From the NCBI GenBank assembly GCA_964527735.1, contig CAZGPG010000016.1:1-64000 (forward strand): a stretch of DNA of 64,000 nt, given 5' to 3'. The notes under the pieces are model-generated. The model had not been told where the DNA came from and searched no databases. It saw only the letters and a list, made by a program, of their open reading frames with translations. The position numbers were made by a program, and so were the translations under genes. This document shows positions 8,216 to 17,322 of this stretch, one piece after another. Origin of the DNA: JBEBVQ01 sp964527735 (GTDB lineage: Bacteria; Bacteroidota; Bacteroidia; Chitinophagales; Chitinophagaceae). Positions within the stretch are counted from its first letter, which is position 1. The number at the start of each line of letters is the position of its first letter.

Positions 8216-10154
8216 TGACTATTCTGTGTACTGCTTCTCCCTGCCCGTCTTTTACAGCAACATGTACAAAATAAATGCCGGGCGGTACCTGCTCCAGGTT
8301 AATAATAATCTTATCCGTGTCGCTTGTATGCCATTCGGCATAGGACACGTTACGGCCAAGCGCATCCATGAGTCGCACACCGGAAGCACGGCCGGCCAGA
8401 CCGGCCTGTTGTAATACAACATACCCTTCTGTCGGATTGGGGAACACTTTCAGTTCCTGAATGGCCTGTTCATATTCACCGGTATTCTGAGGAAAACGGT
8501 TAATGACCGCAATCTCATTTGTCTTCACATCATAATAAACCGTTTCGCTGCATTCAGCGTCCGGCCACCGGATCACAAGCGAATCCAACTGTTCTGCATT
8601 TCCAACACCAAAATTCAATATAAAAGGCTGCTGCCCTGTATGCATACCTCTGCCCGCAAGCACCTCTTTCATCTGCATCTTACCCTCATAATAGATATAC
8701 GCACGGGCTCCTATTGCGCTAAAGTTGATACCACTTTTATTGTGCGGACGAAGATTGACCATTACATAATTATTACCCGTAACCGAGTTGGCATTGTTAC
8801 GCCACAGATCAAAGTAGGAACCTCCGGTCCCGAGGATCAGCAGGTCGTCATCTCCGTCAAGATCAAAATCAAAAGCCTCAATACCTAAAGAATTTTTCAA
8901 TTCCGGCACAAGCAACCCAAGCTGGGAGGTAGCATCTTTAAACGTTCCGTCTGTCTGCTGGTGCCAGAAGTATGTACGGTCTGTGGCCGGCATATAGGTG
9001 GACTGTACCATTACCAGGTCTTTGCGTCCGTCGTTTTCAAAATCTATAAAGACAGCATCGTAATCACCGCGATGAGATGAGGCAGGCGGGCTTACCGGCA
9101 GCAGTGTTTCATCAATATCCAGTTTATAATCATGATCCGGGCCACGGTTAATGGCAATGGTAGAGCGGAACTGTCCCGCAGCATTTCCTCCATGCACTAC
9201 TGCAAGGAACATGTCCATGTAGCCATCATTATTCACATCCTCCGGATATACACCAAATGTACAGGCCGCCTGGCGGTCGCCCGTGCGGGCCAGATCATAG
9301 CCAACGGTTTCCCCAATACTTGTAAAGCTACCGTTGCCGTCATTGCGGAACAGCTTACCGCCGGTGCGGCAATAGGGTGCAGTGAATATATCCGGGTTAC
9401 AGTCATTATTCCAGTCTGTTGCGGCGGCGCCATACATCGGCTCAAGGTAATTGTTGATACCGCTGCTTACCGTTACATCTTCAAAAGTACCATCTCCCCG
9501 ACCTCTCATCAGGCGGCCATGATCCCACACATTACCGGTATAGTTCTTAAACCATGTCGGTATAAAAAGATCCAGATTGCCATCCCGGTCATAATCCAGC
9601 GCACTGAATGCACGGTAATTGATCAGACCCAGTTCCGTCAAGCCGTTATTGGCCTTATGTATAAACTTCCCGGTACCATCTCCCAGATACACTTGTGCGC
9701 GGTCGCCGGGGTGCGGGTATTGCTCAATACGATGATAGTACATCCCGGTAACCAGGTCAATATTACCGTCATTATTAAAATCTGCCAGTGTAAAGCAATT
9801 GGCATTCTGACCCGTATCGGGAGGCACGATGTTCAGCAACGATTCCGCAGTAACATCTATAAACCGCCGTTCGCGAACATCCGGACTGCCGGGGCGCTGT
9901 GTATTGAGATAAAGCTTCAGTGGCTTACGCTCGGCATAAATACCCTGGTTCGAATACATAAGCAATACATCCGGGTATCCGTCATTATTGACATCCGCCA
10001 CAGTTACAAAATGTACACTTGTAGAATCTTTTAACCCGGATTCTGCAGCAGGGATCCTGCTAAACCAGCCCGGGGACTGTGCGGAAACCGCCAGAGAACA
10101 CATAAAACACAAGGCCGGCAACAGGCGCGGGATAACTATATTCATCCTTTTCAT
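8208..10154 (-). CDS. T9SS-exported FG-GAP/VCBS repeat protein with ASPIC/UnbV domain
   Basis: A 648-residue secreted protein from the ATG at 10152-10154 (MKRMNIVIPRLLP), or nine bases later. A signal peptide ends near SLAVSAQ. The body is a series of FG-GAP/VCBS propeller blades with repeated calcium-loop motifs such as DVNNDGYPD, DFNNDGNID, DYDRDGNLD, DWNNDCNPD and DLDGDDD. An ASPIC/UnbV domain follows (GARAYIYYEGKMQ to SLVIRWPD). The C-terminus is a type A T9SS sorting domain beginning VFPNPTEGYVVLQ and ending VHRIVKK. It should be exported across the outer membrane and displayed or released, probably as an adhesin or polymer-binding protein. It is last in a row of three T9SS substrates in one orientation. 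Confidence 0.9.
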   Translation of the reverse strand: MKRMNIVIPRLLPALCFMCSLAVSAQSPGWFSRIPAAESGLKDSTSVHFVTVADVNNDGYPDVLLMYSNQGIYAERKPLKLYLNTQRPGSPDVRERRFIDVTAESLLNIVPPDTGQNANCFTLADFNNDGNIDLVTGMYYHRIEQYPHPGDRAQVYLGDGTGKFIHKANNGLTELGLINYRAFSALDYDRDGNLDLFIPTWFKNYTGNVWDHGRLMRGRGDGTFEDVTVSSGINNYLEPMYGAAATDWNNDCNPDIFTAPYCRTGGKLFRNDGNGSFTSIGETVGYDLARTGDRQAACTFGVYPEDVNNDGYMDMFLAVVHGGNAAGQFRSTIAINRGPDHDYKLDIDETLLPVSPPASSHRGDYDAVFIDFENDGRKDLVMVQSTYMPATDRTYFWHQQTDGTFKDATSQLGLLVPELKNSLGIEAFDFDLDGDDDLLILGTGGSYFDLWRNNANSVTGNNYVMVNLRPHNKSGINFSAIGARAYIYYEGKMQMKEVLAGRGMHTGQQPFILNFGVGNAEQLDSLVIRWPDAECSETVYYDVKTNEIAVINRFPQNTGEYEQAIQELKVFPNPTEGYVVLQQAGLAGRASGVRLMDALGRNVSYAEWHTSDTDKIIINLEQVPPGIYFVHVAVKDGQGEAVHRIVKK

Positions 10155-10222
10155 AAGGTTTGTTAATTGGGGGAATATCCTGCATCTGTCAAGGAAAAAT
10201 ACAGGAGACACCTCAACAGGGG

Positions 10223-13200
10223 TTATTGTTTCATCACCCGTTCATTGCGTATCACCACTCCATATGCATCCATGATACGCAGCAGATACATACCCGTTGC
10301 ATAATCTCCCAGATCCATCTGATGCGCATTCGCCACCCGCTGCAGCACACGACCGTCCATACCCAACAGCAGCACATCCACACGTATGGGTGAATTGATA
10401 TAGATCACGCCATCAGACGGGTTCGGATATACCATTACCGCTGATCGCGTGAGCATATCTACCCCTACATTCGTCAGGTGCTCAAGCCCCGATGTATTTT
10501 CACAACCGTTGCTATCCACAACTGCGACACTATATGCGCCGTCTGCGGAGGGAATATAAACGGCATCCGTAGCCCCCGCCATCCCCTGACCCTCCGCATA
10601 CCACTGGTATGACGTATAACCCGGAGTTGCAGACAACGTTTCACCATCCCAGGTTACAGAAACAACCGGAAGGTCATGCACCGTAACCGTTACCTCGTTC
10701 GTGCTGTCTGCACACGAACCACCAAGCTGTGATCTGCCTGTGACTACTTTGTACACACCGCTTTCATGAATTTGCAGGAAAGCAGCAGTGGCCTGGGAAA
10801 TGGCCATGTCATCACGTTTCCATACGTAGGTCAGACCCGTATCCTGAGTTGCTACTTCCAGCGTGATCACATTCCCGGTACAAAATCCGGTATCCGCCTG
10901 ATCCAGTGATACTACCGGGGGATCATACGCACGGATGTCCACAACCTGCGTACTGTCTGAGCAGCCACTGCTGATATCCGTTGCTACTGCCTTATAGCTG
11001 CCGGTCGTATACACTACATATGAAGCGCCCGAGCCTACAGCAGAAGCCCCTTCTCTCCATTGATAGCTGTAACCGGTACCTGACGCTGTCAGCACAGCAC
11101 TATCGCCCGTACAAATATCTGTAATACCGCCGGTGACTGTAACCTGTGTGACAGGCAGGTTGTGATATACTACCTGACGTGTTGTGGTAGCCGAACATCC
11201 GGCACTCGTACCTGTCAGCGTATATGTTGTCGTAGCAGTGGGCGTGAACGTCGCTGCGGCAGCGTTACCGCCGCTGTGCGACCAACTGTATGTCGCGGCG
11301 CCTGTACCTGTCAGTGTAATTGTCTCACCAGCGCACACCGAAGCTGCCGGAGGATTGATAGCTACGCCGGGTAACGGCGTCACAGTAATACCCATACTGC
11401 GTGCTGCGCTTGTCCCGCAACCATTCGTAGCCGTGACATTCAGCGTACCGCTCGTAGCTGATGACCCGAAGTTTACCGTGACGCTGTTGCCGGTGCCCGT
11501 AATTGCGGCGCCGGCGCCCGTCGTATAGCTCCATGTGTACGTCACCCCAGATACCTGCGGTACGGTATATGTCACATTATTCTGATCACGGCATACGGTA
11601 GCCGTGGAGGTCGTAAAGTTCCCCGGTGTGGCAGGAAGCAGATTTACTGCAATGACTGTATCGCGTGGCAGGACGCTGCTGTCACCGTTGCCATCCACCG
11701 CCCACACACGCAATGTACCGCCTGTGGCATTGTTCAGAAAGCTCAGGCTGTTGGTGGGCTGTGTCGTTGAGGATGTATAATTCACATTACTACCCGTATA
11801 ATGCCAGTGATATGCCGTAGCATTACTCGCTACCGGTACCGTGTACGTTACATTCCCCGCACTCTGGCATACAGGAGACGGCGCGGCCGTATAACGATCC
11901 GGAATTGCAGGGCCGGTGGTGCCGGCAGTAACCGTTACCGTATGGCAATAAGCTGCAGGACCTGAATTCAATCCCTGATCCACATGAAGTGTTATAGTAT
12001 AAACACCGGGAGCCGTAAATGTGTGGGTAAAGCTGTTATCATAATACCTATGCACGGTACCGGCAGGATATTTGTATACCGGCAAGCGGAATAAGCCTCC
12101 CAGATTATTCGAGATCATGTAATTCAATGTATCATTCCAGAAAAAGGAACGGAAGGTCATGGCGCCAGTCCCGAGCGCTGTACCAGCGGGTTGCGCGAAA
12201 ACACTGTTCTGCGGATTGGTTGTGATCGTCCCCGAAAGATCATAACCGAAAACACCGCTGTTACCAGTCCACGTCTTTTGGGCGAAAAACATCAATTGAT
12301 TGCAATCACTGAGCAAACTTACCGAACGCGGATTCGAGGTCACAGGCCCGCCAATATGTTCTATAGAAGGGTTATTATCCAACAGACCCAGGGTTGCATC
12401 AAACTTAAGCCGTACGATACTGTTATTCGCGTTCATGGCAACGCCTATCATATACCATACGCCGGCTTCTTCATAAATATTGGCTCCCATGATATTGTTA
12501 AACACTACGGTGTTCGTATAGTCAAGCTTTGTAGGAACGGGTGTCGAATACAAATTACCGGAGAAATCATACCGGACAATCCTGCCGCCCACCGGAGTTC
12601 CGTTATGATAACATACAAAAGCCAGCCAGGCGCCGTTGAACTTCTTCAACGTAACATACCCCGGAAGTGCACTGGCCGTCGTAGTATGCTGCGACACCTT
12701 ACCATCCGGAGCATTGGACAATGACAGGCCAAAGTCCAGTTGTACGATCCTCTGTGTATTATCGGCGATTAAGCCGTACCATCGGTTGTTATCCTGATCT
12801 TTGACGATGTTCACATTCATCTGGTGGGCAGCAGTAGGTGCAGGTAACCCAAAAGCAGCCAGTGATATGCTTGTCACAATAGGATTGCTCGTTGGATCCG
12901 AACCAAAACTCAGGCGCTGGAGCTGATTGTTTAGGGGATCGGGTATGAATGCATAATAAGTACCGTTATCATATAGTATATCGGAACCAACACCCTCTTT
13001 CCAGTCTGGTGAAGTGCTTCTGATCGTAATAGCGCTGCCTGCCGGTATATCACTTGCATTATACCTGAGATCTACAGTATCCGGGTACCAGGTATATGTT
13101 GCGCCCGGCACAGAAGAGTTAAACGTGACCGGTGTACCTACCGTTGCTACAGACGGGCCTGTAATTTGAGCATTGCCGGCAGCCACTGTTAATGCAAACA

Positions 13201-13225
13201 GGAATAAAAGGTTCATTTTTTTCAT
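10223..13225 (-). CDS. T9SS-exported multidomain protein with beta-propeller-like N-terminus, PKD and Ig-like modules
   Basis: A 1000-residue protein with an N-terminal signal peptide (MKKMNLLFLFALTVAAGNAQ). Residues about 60-400 hold repeating strands with phrases such as RLSFGSDPTSNP, VQLDFGLSLSN, VRYDFSGNLYS and VRLKFDATLG, each about 65 residues apart, which I read as propeller blades. A PKD-like unit ending VYTITLHVDQG follows. Then come several Ig-like or SprB-like modules of about 85 residues, with ATNGCGTSAAR and DICTGDSAVLTASG-type motifs. The C-terminus is a type A T9SS sorting domain (VMVYPNPSDGVIYIN to NERVMKQ). No catalytic motif is seen, so a structural or binding role is inferred. 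It starts 31 bases after the stop of the upstream surface-protein gene. Confidence 0.85.
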   Translation of the reverse strand: MKKMNLLFLFALTVAAGNAQITGPSVATVGTPVTFNSSVPGATYTWYPDTVDLRYNASDIPAGSAITIRSTSPDWKEGVGSDILYDNGTYYAFIPDPLNNQLQRLSFGSDPTSNPIVTSISLAAFGLPAPTAAHQMNVNIVKDQDNNRWYGLIADNTQRIVQLDFGLSLSNAPDGKVSQHTTTASALPGYVTLKKFNGAWLAFVCYHNGTPVGGRIVRYDFSGNLYSTPVPTKLDYTNTVVFNNIMGANIYEEAGVWYMIGVAMNANNSIVRLKFDATLGLLDNNPSIEHIGGPVTSNPRSVSLLSDCNQLMFFAQKTWTGNSGVFGYDLSGTITTNPQNSVFAQPAGTALGTGAMTFRSFFWNDTLNYMISNNLGGLFRLPVYKYPAGTVHRYYDNSFTHTFTAPGVYTITLHVDQGLNSGPAAYCHTVTVTAGTTGPAIPDRYTAAPSPVCQSAGNVTYTVPVASNATAYHWHYTGSNVNYTSSTTQPTNSLSFLNNATGGTLRVWAVDGNGDSSVLPRDTVIAVNLLPATPGNFTTSTATVCRDQNNVTYTVPQVSGVTYTWSYTTGAGAAITGTGNSVTVNFGSSATSGTLNVTATNGCGTSAARSMGITVTPLPGVAINPPAASVCAGETITLTGTGAATYSWSHSGGNAAAATFTPTATTTYTLTGTSAGCSATTTRQVVYHNLPVTQVTVTGGITDICTGDSAVLTASGTGYSYQWREGASAVGSGASYVVYTTGSYKAVATDISSGCSDSTQVVDIRAYDPPVVSLDQADTGFCTGNVITLEVATQDTGLTYVWKRDDMAISQATAAFLQIHESGVYKVVTGRSQLGGSCADSTNEVTVTVHDLPVVSVTWDGETLSATPGYTSYQWYAEGQGMAGATDAVYIPSADGAYSVAVVDSNGCENTSGLEHLTNVGVDMLTRSAVMVYPNPSDGVIYINSPIRVDVLLLGMDGRVLQRVANAHQMDLGDYATGMYLLRIMDAYGVVIRNERVMKQ

Positions 13226-13256
13226 AACTCTGTATGTTTATTGAAAATGAAAATGC

Positions 13257-16253
13257 TTATCTGATAAGATGAAAATTTCCTTTCTGCAAATAAGGAATTC
13301 CGTCTATGCTATACCGGAGCATATACACGTATGTACCCAGCAATGCATCTCCTCCGTTCTGTTTTCCGTCCCATCCTTTCATTTTATCGGCTGTATGAAA
13401 TGTACGTTCTCCCCAGCGGTTGAAAATGCTGAATGACACACCTTCCATACGACCTGTATTTCCAAGTATCCGGAATACATCATTGAGGCCATCGCCATTG
13501 GGCGTAAACACATTCGGCAACCAGATATCACAGAATATCTGCTGCACCGTAATGGTATCGGAGGCAGACCCGCATTTATTGATGCCCGTAGCAATATACG
13601 CCCCCCCATATCTGACCGGCAGCGTTGGTGCAACGGTGCCGTCAGACCAGATCAGCGAATCCGCATGAAGCGCCCAGGGCGTTAATAATAATGGTGTCTC
13701 TTCACAAACAGTTGTATCCGGCCCGAGGGTAACAACAGGCAACGGATAAAAGGTCAGCAATACACTATCACTACCGGCGCACCCGAATTCCGAGATTACG
13801 GAAACGGCATATAATCCTGCCGTTGTTGCATTCAGAACAGGTGTCGTATCACCCGTATTCCACCGGTACGAATTACTGCCGCTGAAAGTGGCATCAAGTA
13901 TTATCGTTTGTTCAGGACAGATATCCCTGTCGCCGCCCAGATCTATATCCGGATCAGGCACAGCCGTGATCTGTACCGTATCTGAAACAATACATCCTTC
14001 TAGGTCAACCGTAAGCATATACGTACCGGTAGCCGATACTTGTATATAAGGGCTGGCTTCTCCCGTATTCCATAGATACGAGGCGCCCGGGATCTGCATA
14101 CCCAGACGTAACGGTTGCGATATACAGATAGTCGTGTCCCGCCCTGCATATACCTCCGGGGTTTTTACGACATGCACGTAAACGGTATCGCTCCCTTTGC
14201 ACCCATCCTTTGTCATCTCCAGCCAATAAGCGCCGCCATACACAGCCGTGATCTGATGACCGGTGATACCCGTGCTCCATAAATAACCGGCGCCCGGCAG
14301 CAGCGGGGCACTCAATTCCAGAGGCATATCCTTATCGCAAAGGCTGGTATCATTTCCCAGATCAACTTCCAGGAGATCATGCAGCTCAACGCTGATCGTA
14401 TCACTGTTTTTACATCCCGCTGCACTGGTTACAGTTACGCTATACGTACCGGAGCCGGTTACGACCAGAGAATCCGACAGGACTCCGGCGCTCCATTCGT
14501 AAACAGCTCCCGGAATATTTATGTGCGATCTCAATACCACAGTATCCGCACAGAGCGACGTATCCTGTCCGAGATCAACAGCGGGCAGATCATGTACGGT
14601 AAGTGATAAGGTATCTGTTGCGCTCCCGCAATCTCCCATATCTACCGTCAGAGTATATACTCCTGAACGTGTGATGCCTGCATGCGGGATCACCGGATTT
14701 TGCTGGTTACTGCTGAATCCGCCGGGTCCCGTCCAGGAATAGATAGCGCCTGCAATCTGATTGGCAAACAGCCGGACACTGTCGCCGCTGCACACCTGAT
14801 TGCTCGCGGCAGTAGCTTCTGCCTCAACAACAGCGTAATTGCTGAAATACCCGAATCGTGCACCGGTTCCGCCGGTTCCGTCTACCATTCCGAGATGAAA
14901 CAGCGTTGATGTATTGGATACATTGACTACGCTGTTTTGAGGATATGTAGCCGCGGGCAGGGTAACTATAGCAGCATACCATTGATTGGATGTGCCCGGT
15001 ACTGCCGTAAACGTCGCAGTGAGTGGCGTACCGTTTATGAGAAAATCATTCTGCCCGCCTCCCGCCACCAGCAGGTTGACGGTCAGTTGCTGTGCTGTGG
15101 AACGTACAAAGGATACGGAAGAGCTGCCGGTACATTTAACGGCAGGCAATATGGCCTGGCCGATCTCGCAGCCAAAGCCGGTCATCTGGAGTACTGATAC
15201 GGGAGCAGAGGCACGGATGTACGTGAATACCTGCCCTGTTGTAGCCGCCACAGGCATACGGTACGTATCCCCGGCATTAAGTGTTGCAACCGGCGCTGCA
15301 TTGCCATCACGGAATATCTGTGTATTATTCTGCGTTGCCATAATAAATACCTGATCCCCGATCCCGTTCAACTGGCCTTTCATGGCAATGTATTCCGTAC
15401 CTAATAACCTGACAGGCACAAGCTGGTCGCCGCCCAGATCGCCGCAACCTCCGGGAAACAGGCTTAAAGACACATCCCGCACCAGATCGTCCTTGTATGT
15501 AACGGCTACCGGCTTATCTGAAGTTACCCTTGAACCGTTCAGGTGGCCGGCGGCCAGATGACTCGCGGCAGTAGCCGACCAGGTCTGCCCTGCATTCAGG
15601 GTAATATTAAAAGTAGCCCCCGCTGCATGACCTACAATTGCCTGAGCAGGTGTAATAGTAACGGTAGTATTATTTTCTGTGGCAACAATATCAAAAGAAG
15701 AATAAGGCGCAGGATTCAGTATCTGGTGGTTACCAACCGTACCCGGGTGATACCCGTTGTCCAGAAGGTTCTGGGAGGGGATCAGGAAATCTGTACCTAA
15801 TGCATTCCGGCCTTTGAGCACCCAGATTTCCGGGTTGCACTGGCACTGTGAACTCACCACTTCATAGTACGCAGAAACAGGTGCAGTTGCTGATATTTTA
15901 ATCCCATAATTCAGCACCTGATTTGCCGGTTTATTCTCAATACTGTCAAGCCATGATGTGATATCTACTGACTGCGTGCCTCCCGCAGGAATATTGATCA
16001 CCTGTGGCGGCATATACCCGGCTCCGATACCTGCAGGCTGGGAGATTGTTACAGTAGCCGGCTGGTTATAAGCCGTGACACGAATCACAATCGGCCGGTC
16101 CATATTCTGGTTGCTGACCACTGGTACACCGGTAACGCCCTGGGAGACCTCAGGTGCGGCAAACCAGAATTCTGTATCTGTCTGAGACTGTGCTAAAACC
16201 GGGAAACATAGTACTATTATCCCTGACAGCAACCTGTACGAAAGGGTTCTCAT
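13257..16253 (-). CDS. Surface protein: IgGFc-binding-like N-terminus, tandem modules, type B gliding-motility C-terminal domain
   Basis: A 998-residue secreted protein with a signal peptide ending LAQSQ near residue 24. The N-terminal half (about 25-480) matches the IgGFc-binding domain layout, with TEFWFAAPE near the start. An Ig-like unit follows, then five tandem modules of about 72 residues from about 558 to 905, each opening with LGxDTxxC or close to it (LGQDTSLC, LGNDTSLC, AGRDTTIC, LGGDRDIC, LGPDTTVC) and carrying a WSTG or WNTG motif. The C-terminus (LPNVFTPNGDGLNDVFR to GNFHLIR) is the type B (CHU_C) T9SS sorting domain, so this protein uses a different sorting class from its two neighbours. 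It is probably a cell-surface adhesin; the ligand is unknown. Confidence 0.88.
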   Translation of the reverse strand: MRTLSYRLLSGIIVLCFPVLAQSQTDTEFWFAAPEVSQGVTGVPVVSNQNMDRPIVIRVTAYNQPATVTISQPAGIGAGYMPPQVINIPAGGTQSVDITSWLDSIENKPANQVLNYGIKISATAPVSAYYEVVSSQCQCNPEIWVLKGRNALGTDFLIPSQNLLDNGYHPGTVGNHQILNPAPYSSFDIVATENNTTVTITPAQAIVGHAAGATFNITLNAGQTWSATAASHLAAGHLNGSRVTSDKPVAVTYKDDLVRDVSLSLFPGGCGDLGGDQLVPVRLLGTEYIAMKGQLNGIGDQVFIMATQNNTQIFRDGNAAPVATLNAGDTYRMPVAATTGQVFTYIRASAPVSVLQMTGFGCEIGQAILPAVKCTGSSSVSFVRSTAQQLTVNLLVAGGGQNDFLINGTPLTATFTAVPGTSNQWYAAIVTLPAATYPQNSVVNVSNTSTLFHLGMVDGTGGTGARFGYFSNYAVVEAEATAASNQVCSGDSVRLFANQIAGAIYSWTGPGGFSSNQQNPVIPHAGITRSGVYTLTVDMGDCGSATDTLSLTVHDLPAVDLGQDTSLCADTVVLRSHINIPGAVYEWSAGVLSDSLVVTGSGTYSVTVTSAAGCKNSDTISVELHDLLEVDLGNDTSLCDKDMPLELSAPLLPGAGYLWSTGITGHQITAVYGGAYWLEMTKDGCKGSDTVYVHVVKTPEVYAGRDTTICISQPLRLGMQIPGASYLWNTGEASPYIQVSATGTYMLTVDLEGCIVSDTVQITAVPDPDIDLGGDRDICPEQTIILDATFSGSNSYRWNTGDTTPVLNATTAGLYAVSVISEFGCAGSDSVLLTFYPLPVVTLGPDTTVCEETPLLLTPWALHADSLIWSDGTVAPTLPVRYGGAYIATGINKCGSASDTITVQQIFCDIWLPNVFTPNGDGLNDVFRILGNTGRMEGVSFSIFNRWGERTFHTADKMKGWDGKQNGGDALLGTYVYMLRYSIDGIPYLQKGNFHLIR

Positions 16254-16557
16254 TGTTACTTATTGTTTTTTTGAGTTGAAAGGGTAACAGATATAATGAC
16301 AGTAACGGATCGTGATCTGTGTCTGTCATTACCATTTTGTATGCCAAAAGAAAGCACGCACACTTTTCCCAATAAATAACATGCATAGTTGTCCAACCAT
16401 ATAATTTATAGTTTAGCTTATTCAGCTTCATTTCTTCTTTAAAATAAAGAATGAAGCAGCCAGTACAATGTTATATAAACATGTCTGTTACCTTTTACCC
16501 TATTGAACGAAAACCGGTTTTCATAAACCGGAACGGGGAAGTTATTAAACAGGGATA
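16254..16557. other. Intergenic region upstream of the surface-protein genes and downstream of the LytTR regulator
   Basis: About 300 bases without a convincing gene. It should contain the promoter of the surface-protein cluster, but I see no good TAnnTTTG match. A perfect 14-bp palindrome GAAAACCGGTTTTC lies at 16509-16522, about 35 bases past the regulator's stop codon, and could be a small terminator stem or an operator. Confidence 0.45.
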
Positions 16558-17322
16558 TCAGGGGTCCGCCGGTTCATCATCCAGCTTCGCCCTTGCCACT
16601 GTGGAAAACCGGGCCAGAAATTCCTCCCGCAGGCTTTGGGAAACGGGAATTTCTTTTTTGTCGGACATGATCACGAATCCGTCCGACTGATAACGTACAA
16701 TACAATTGAGATTAACGATGTAAGACCTGTGCACGGGATAGAAAAAATTGTTTTCCAGCAGCTTTTTAAACGCGCCCAGGTTATATGAGCTGACAAGCTC
16801 GCTATCTGTCAATACAATGCGCGTATACCGGTTCACAGATTCCAGGTAAAGAATATCATGGATATTCACATAATCTATCCCTCTCCTGTCGGGGATGCCC
16901 AGCTTCTGGTCGGCAGGCGGCGCCTGGTTTTTTTTCTTTAGCAGGTACTTCCCCCGCACCTTCTCAATCGTCTTATCAATAACCGTCGTCATAGCCACAT
17001 CCGTCATGGGCTTGAGCAGGTAGCCGGCCGCCTGGAACTCGAATGCTTCAAGTGCATATTCTGTATAAGCCGTAGTGAATATGACCTCACACTCTATATC
17101 GGGTAAAAGCCGCAGCATGTCCATGCCATTTTTTTCGGGCATGGAAATATCGAGGAACAGGATATCAGGCGATTGCTTACGCAATGCATTCAGCGCATCC
17201 CGCCAGGTGTATAACAAACCGGTAATTTCAATATCCTGGTACAGCCGCTGCAGGTTCATGGCAAGCAGGCCGGCCACGGCCGGTTCATCATCTACAATCA
17301 TGCAGGTAATTTGTTCGTTCAT
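16558..17322 (-). CDS. LytTR-family response regulator
   Basis: A 254-residue regulator with an N-terminal receiver domain: acidic pair at D11-D12, phosphoacceptor D58 in LFLDISMPEKNG, and a conserved Lys in YLLKPM. A C-terminal LytTR DNA-binding domain follows (DILYLESVNRYTRI to FYPVHRSYIVNL). Its ATG overlaps the stop codon of the upstream histidine kinase gene in an ATGA overlap, so the two are translationally coupled and form a cognate pair. The stop codon lies about 300 bases upstream of the row of surface-protein genes, making them candidate targets by position only. Confidence 0.93.
   Translation of the reverse strand: MNEQITCMIVDDEPAVAGLLAMNLQRLYQDIEITGLLYTWRDALNALRKQSPDILFLDISMPEKNGMDMLRLLPDIECEVIFTTAYTEYALEAFEFQAAGYLLKPMTDVAMTTVIDKTIEKVRGKYLLKKKNQAPPADQKLGIPDRRGIDYVNIHDILYLESVNRYTRIVLTDSELVSSYNLGAFKKLLENNFFYPVHRSYIVNLNCIVRYQSDGFVIMSDKKEIPVSQSLREEFLARFSTVARAKLDDEPADP

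Noticed and set aside
16150..16431. 93-codon minus-strand frame across the start of the IgGFc-binding-type gene
   Set aside because: It overlaps the signal-peptide coding region in another frame and shows no conserved motif.
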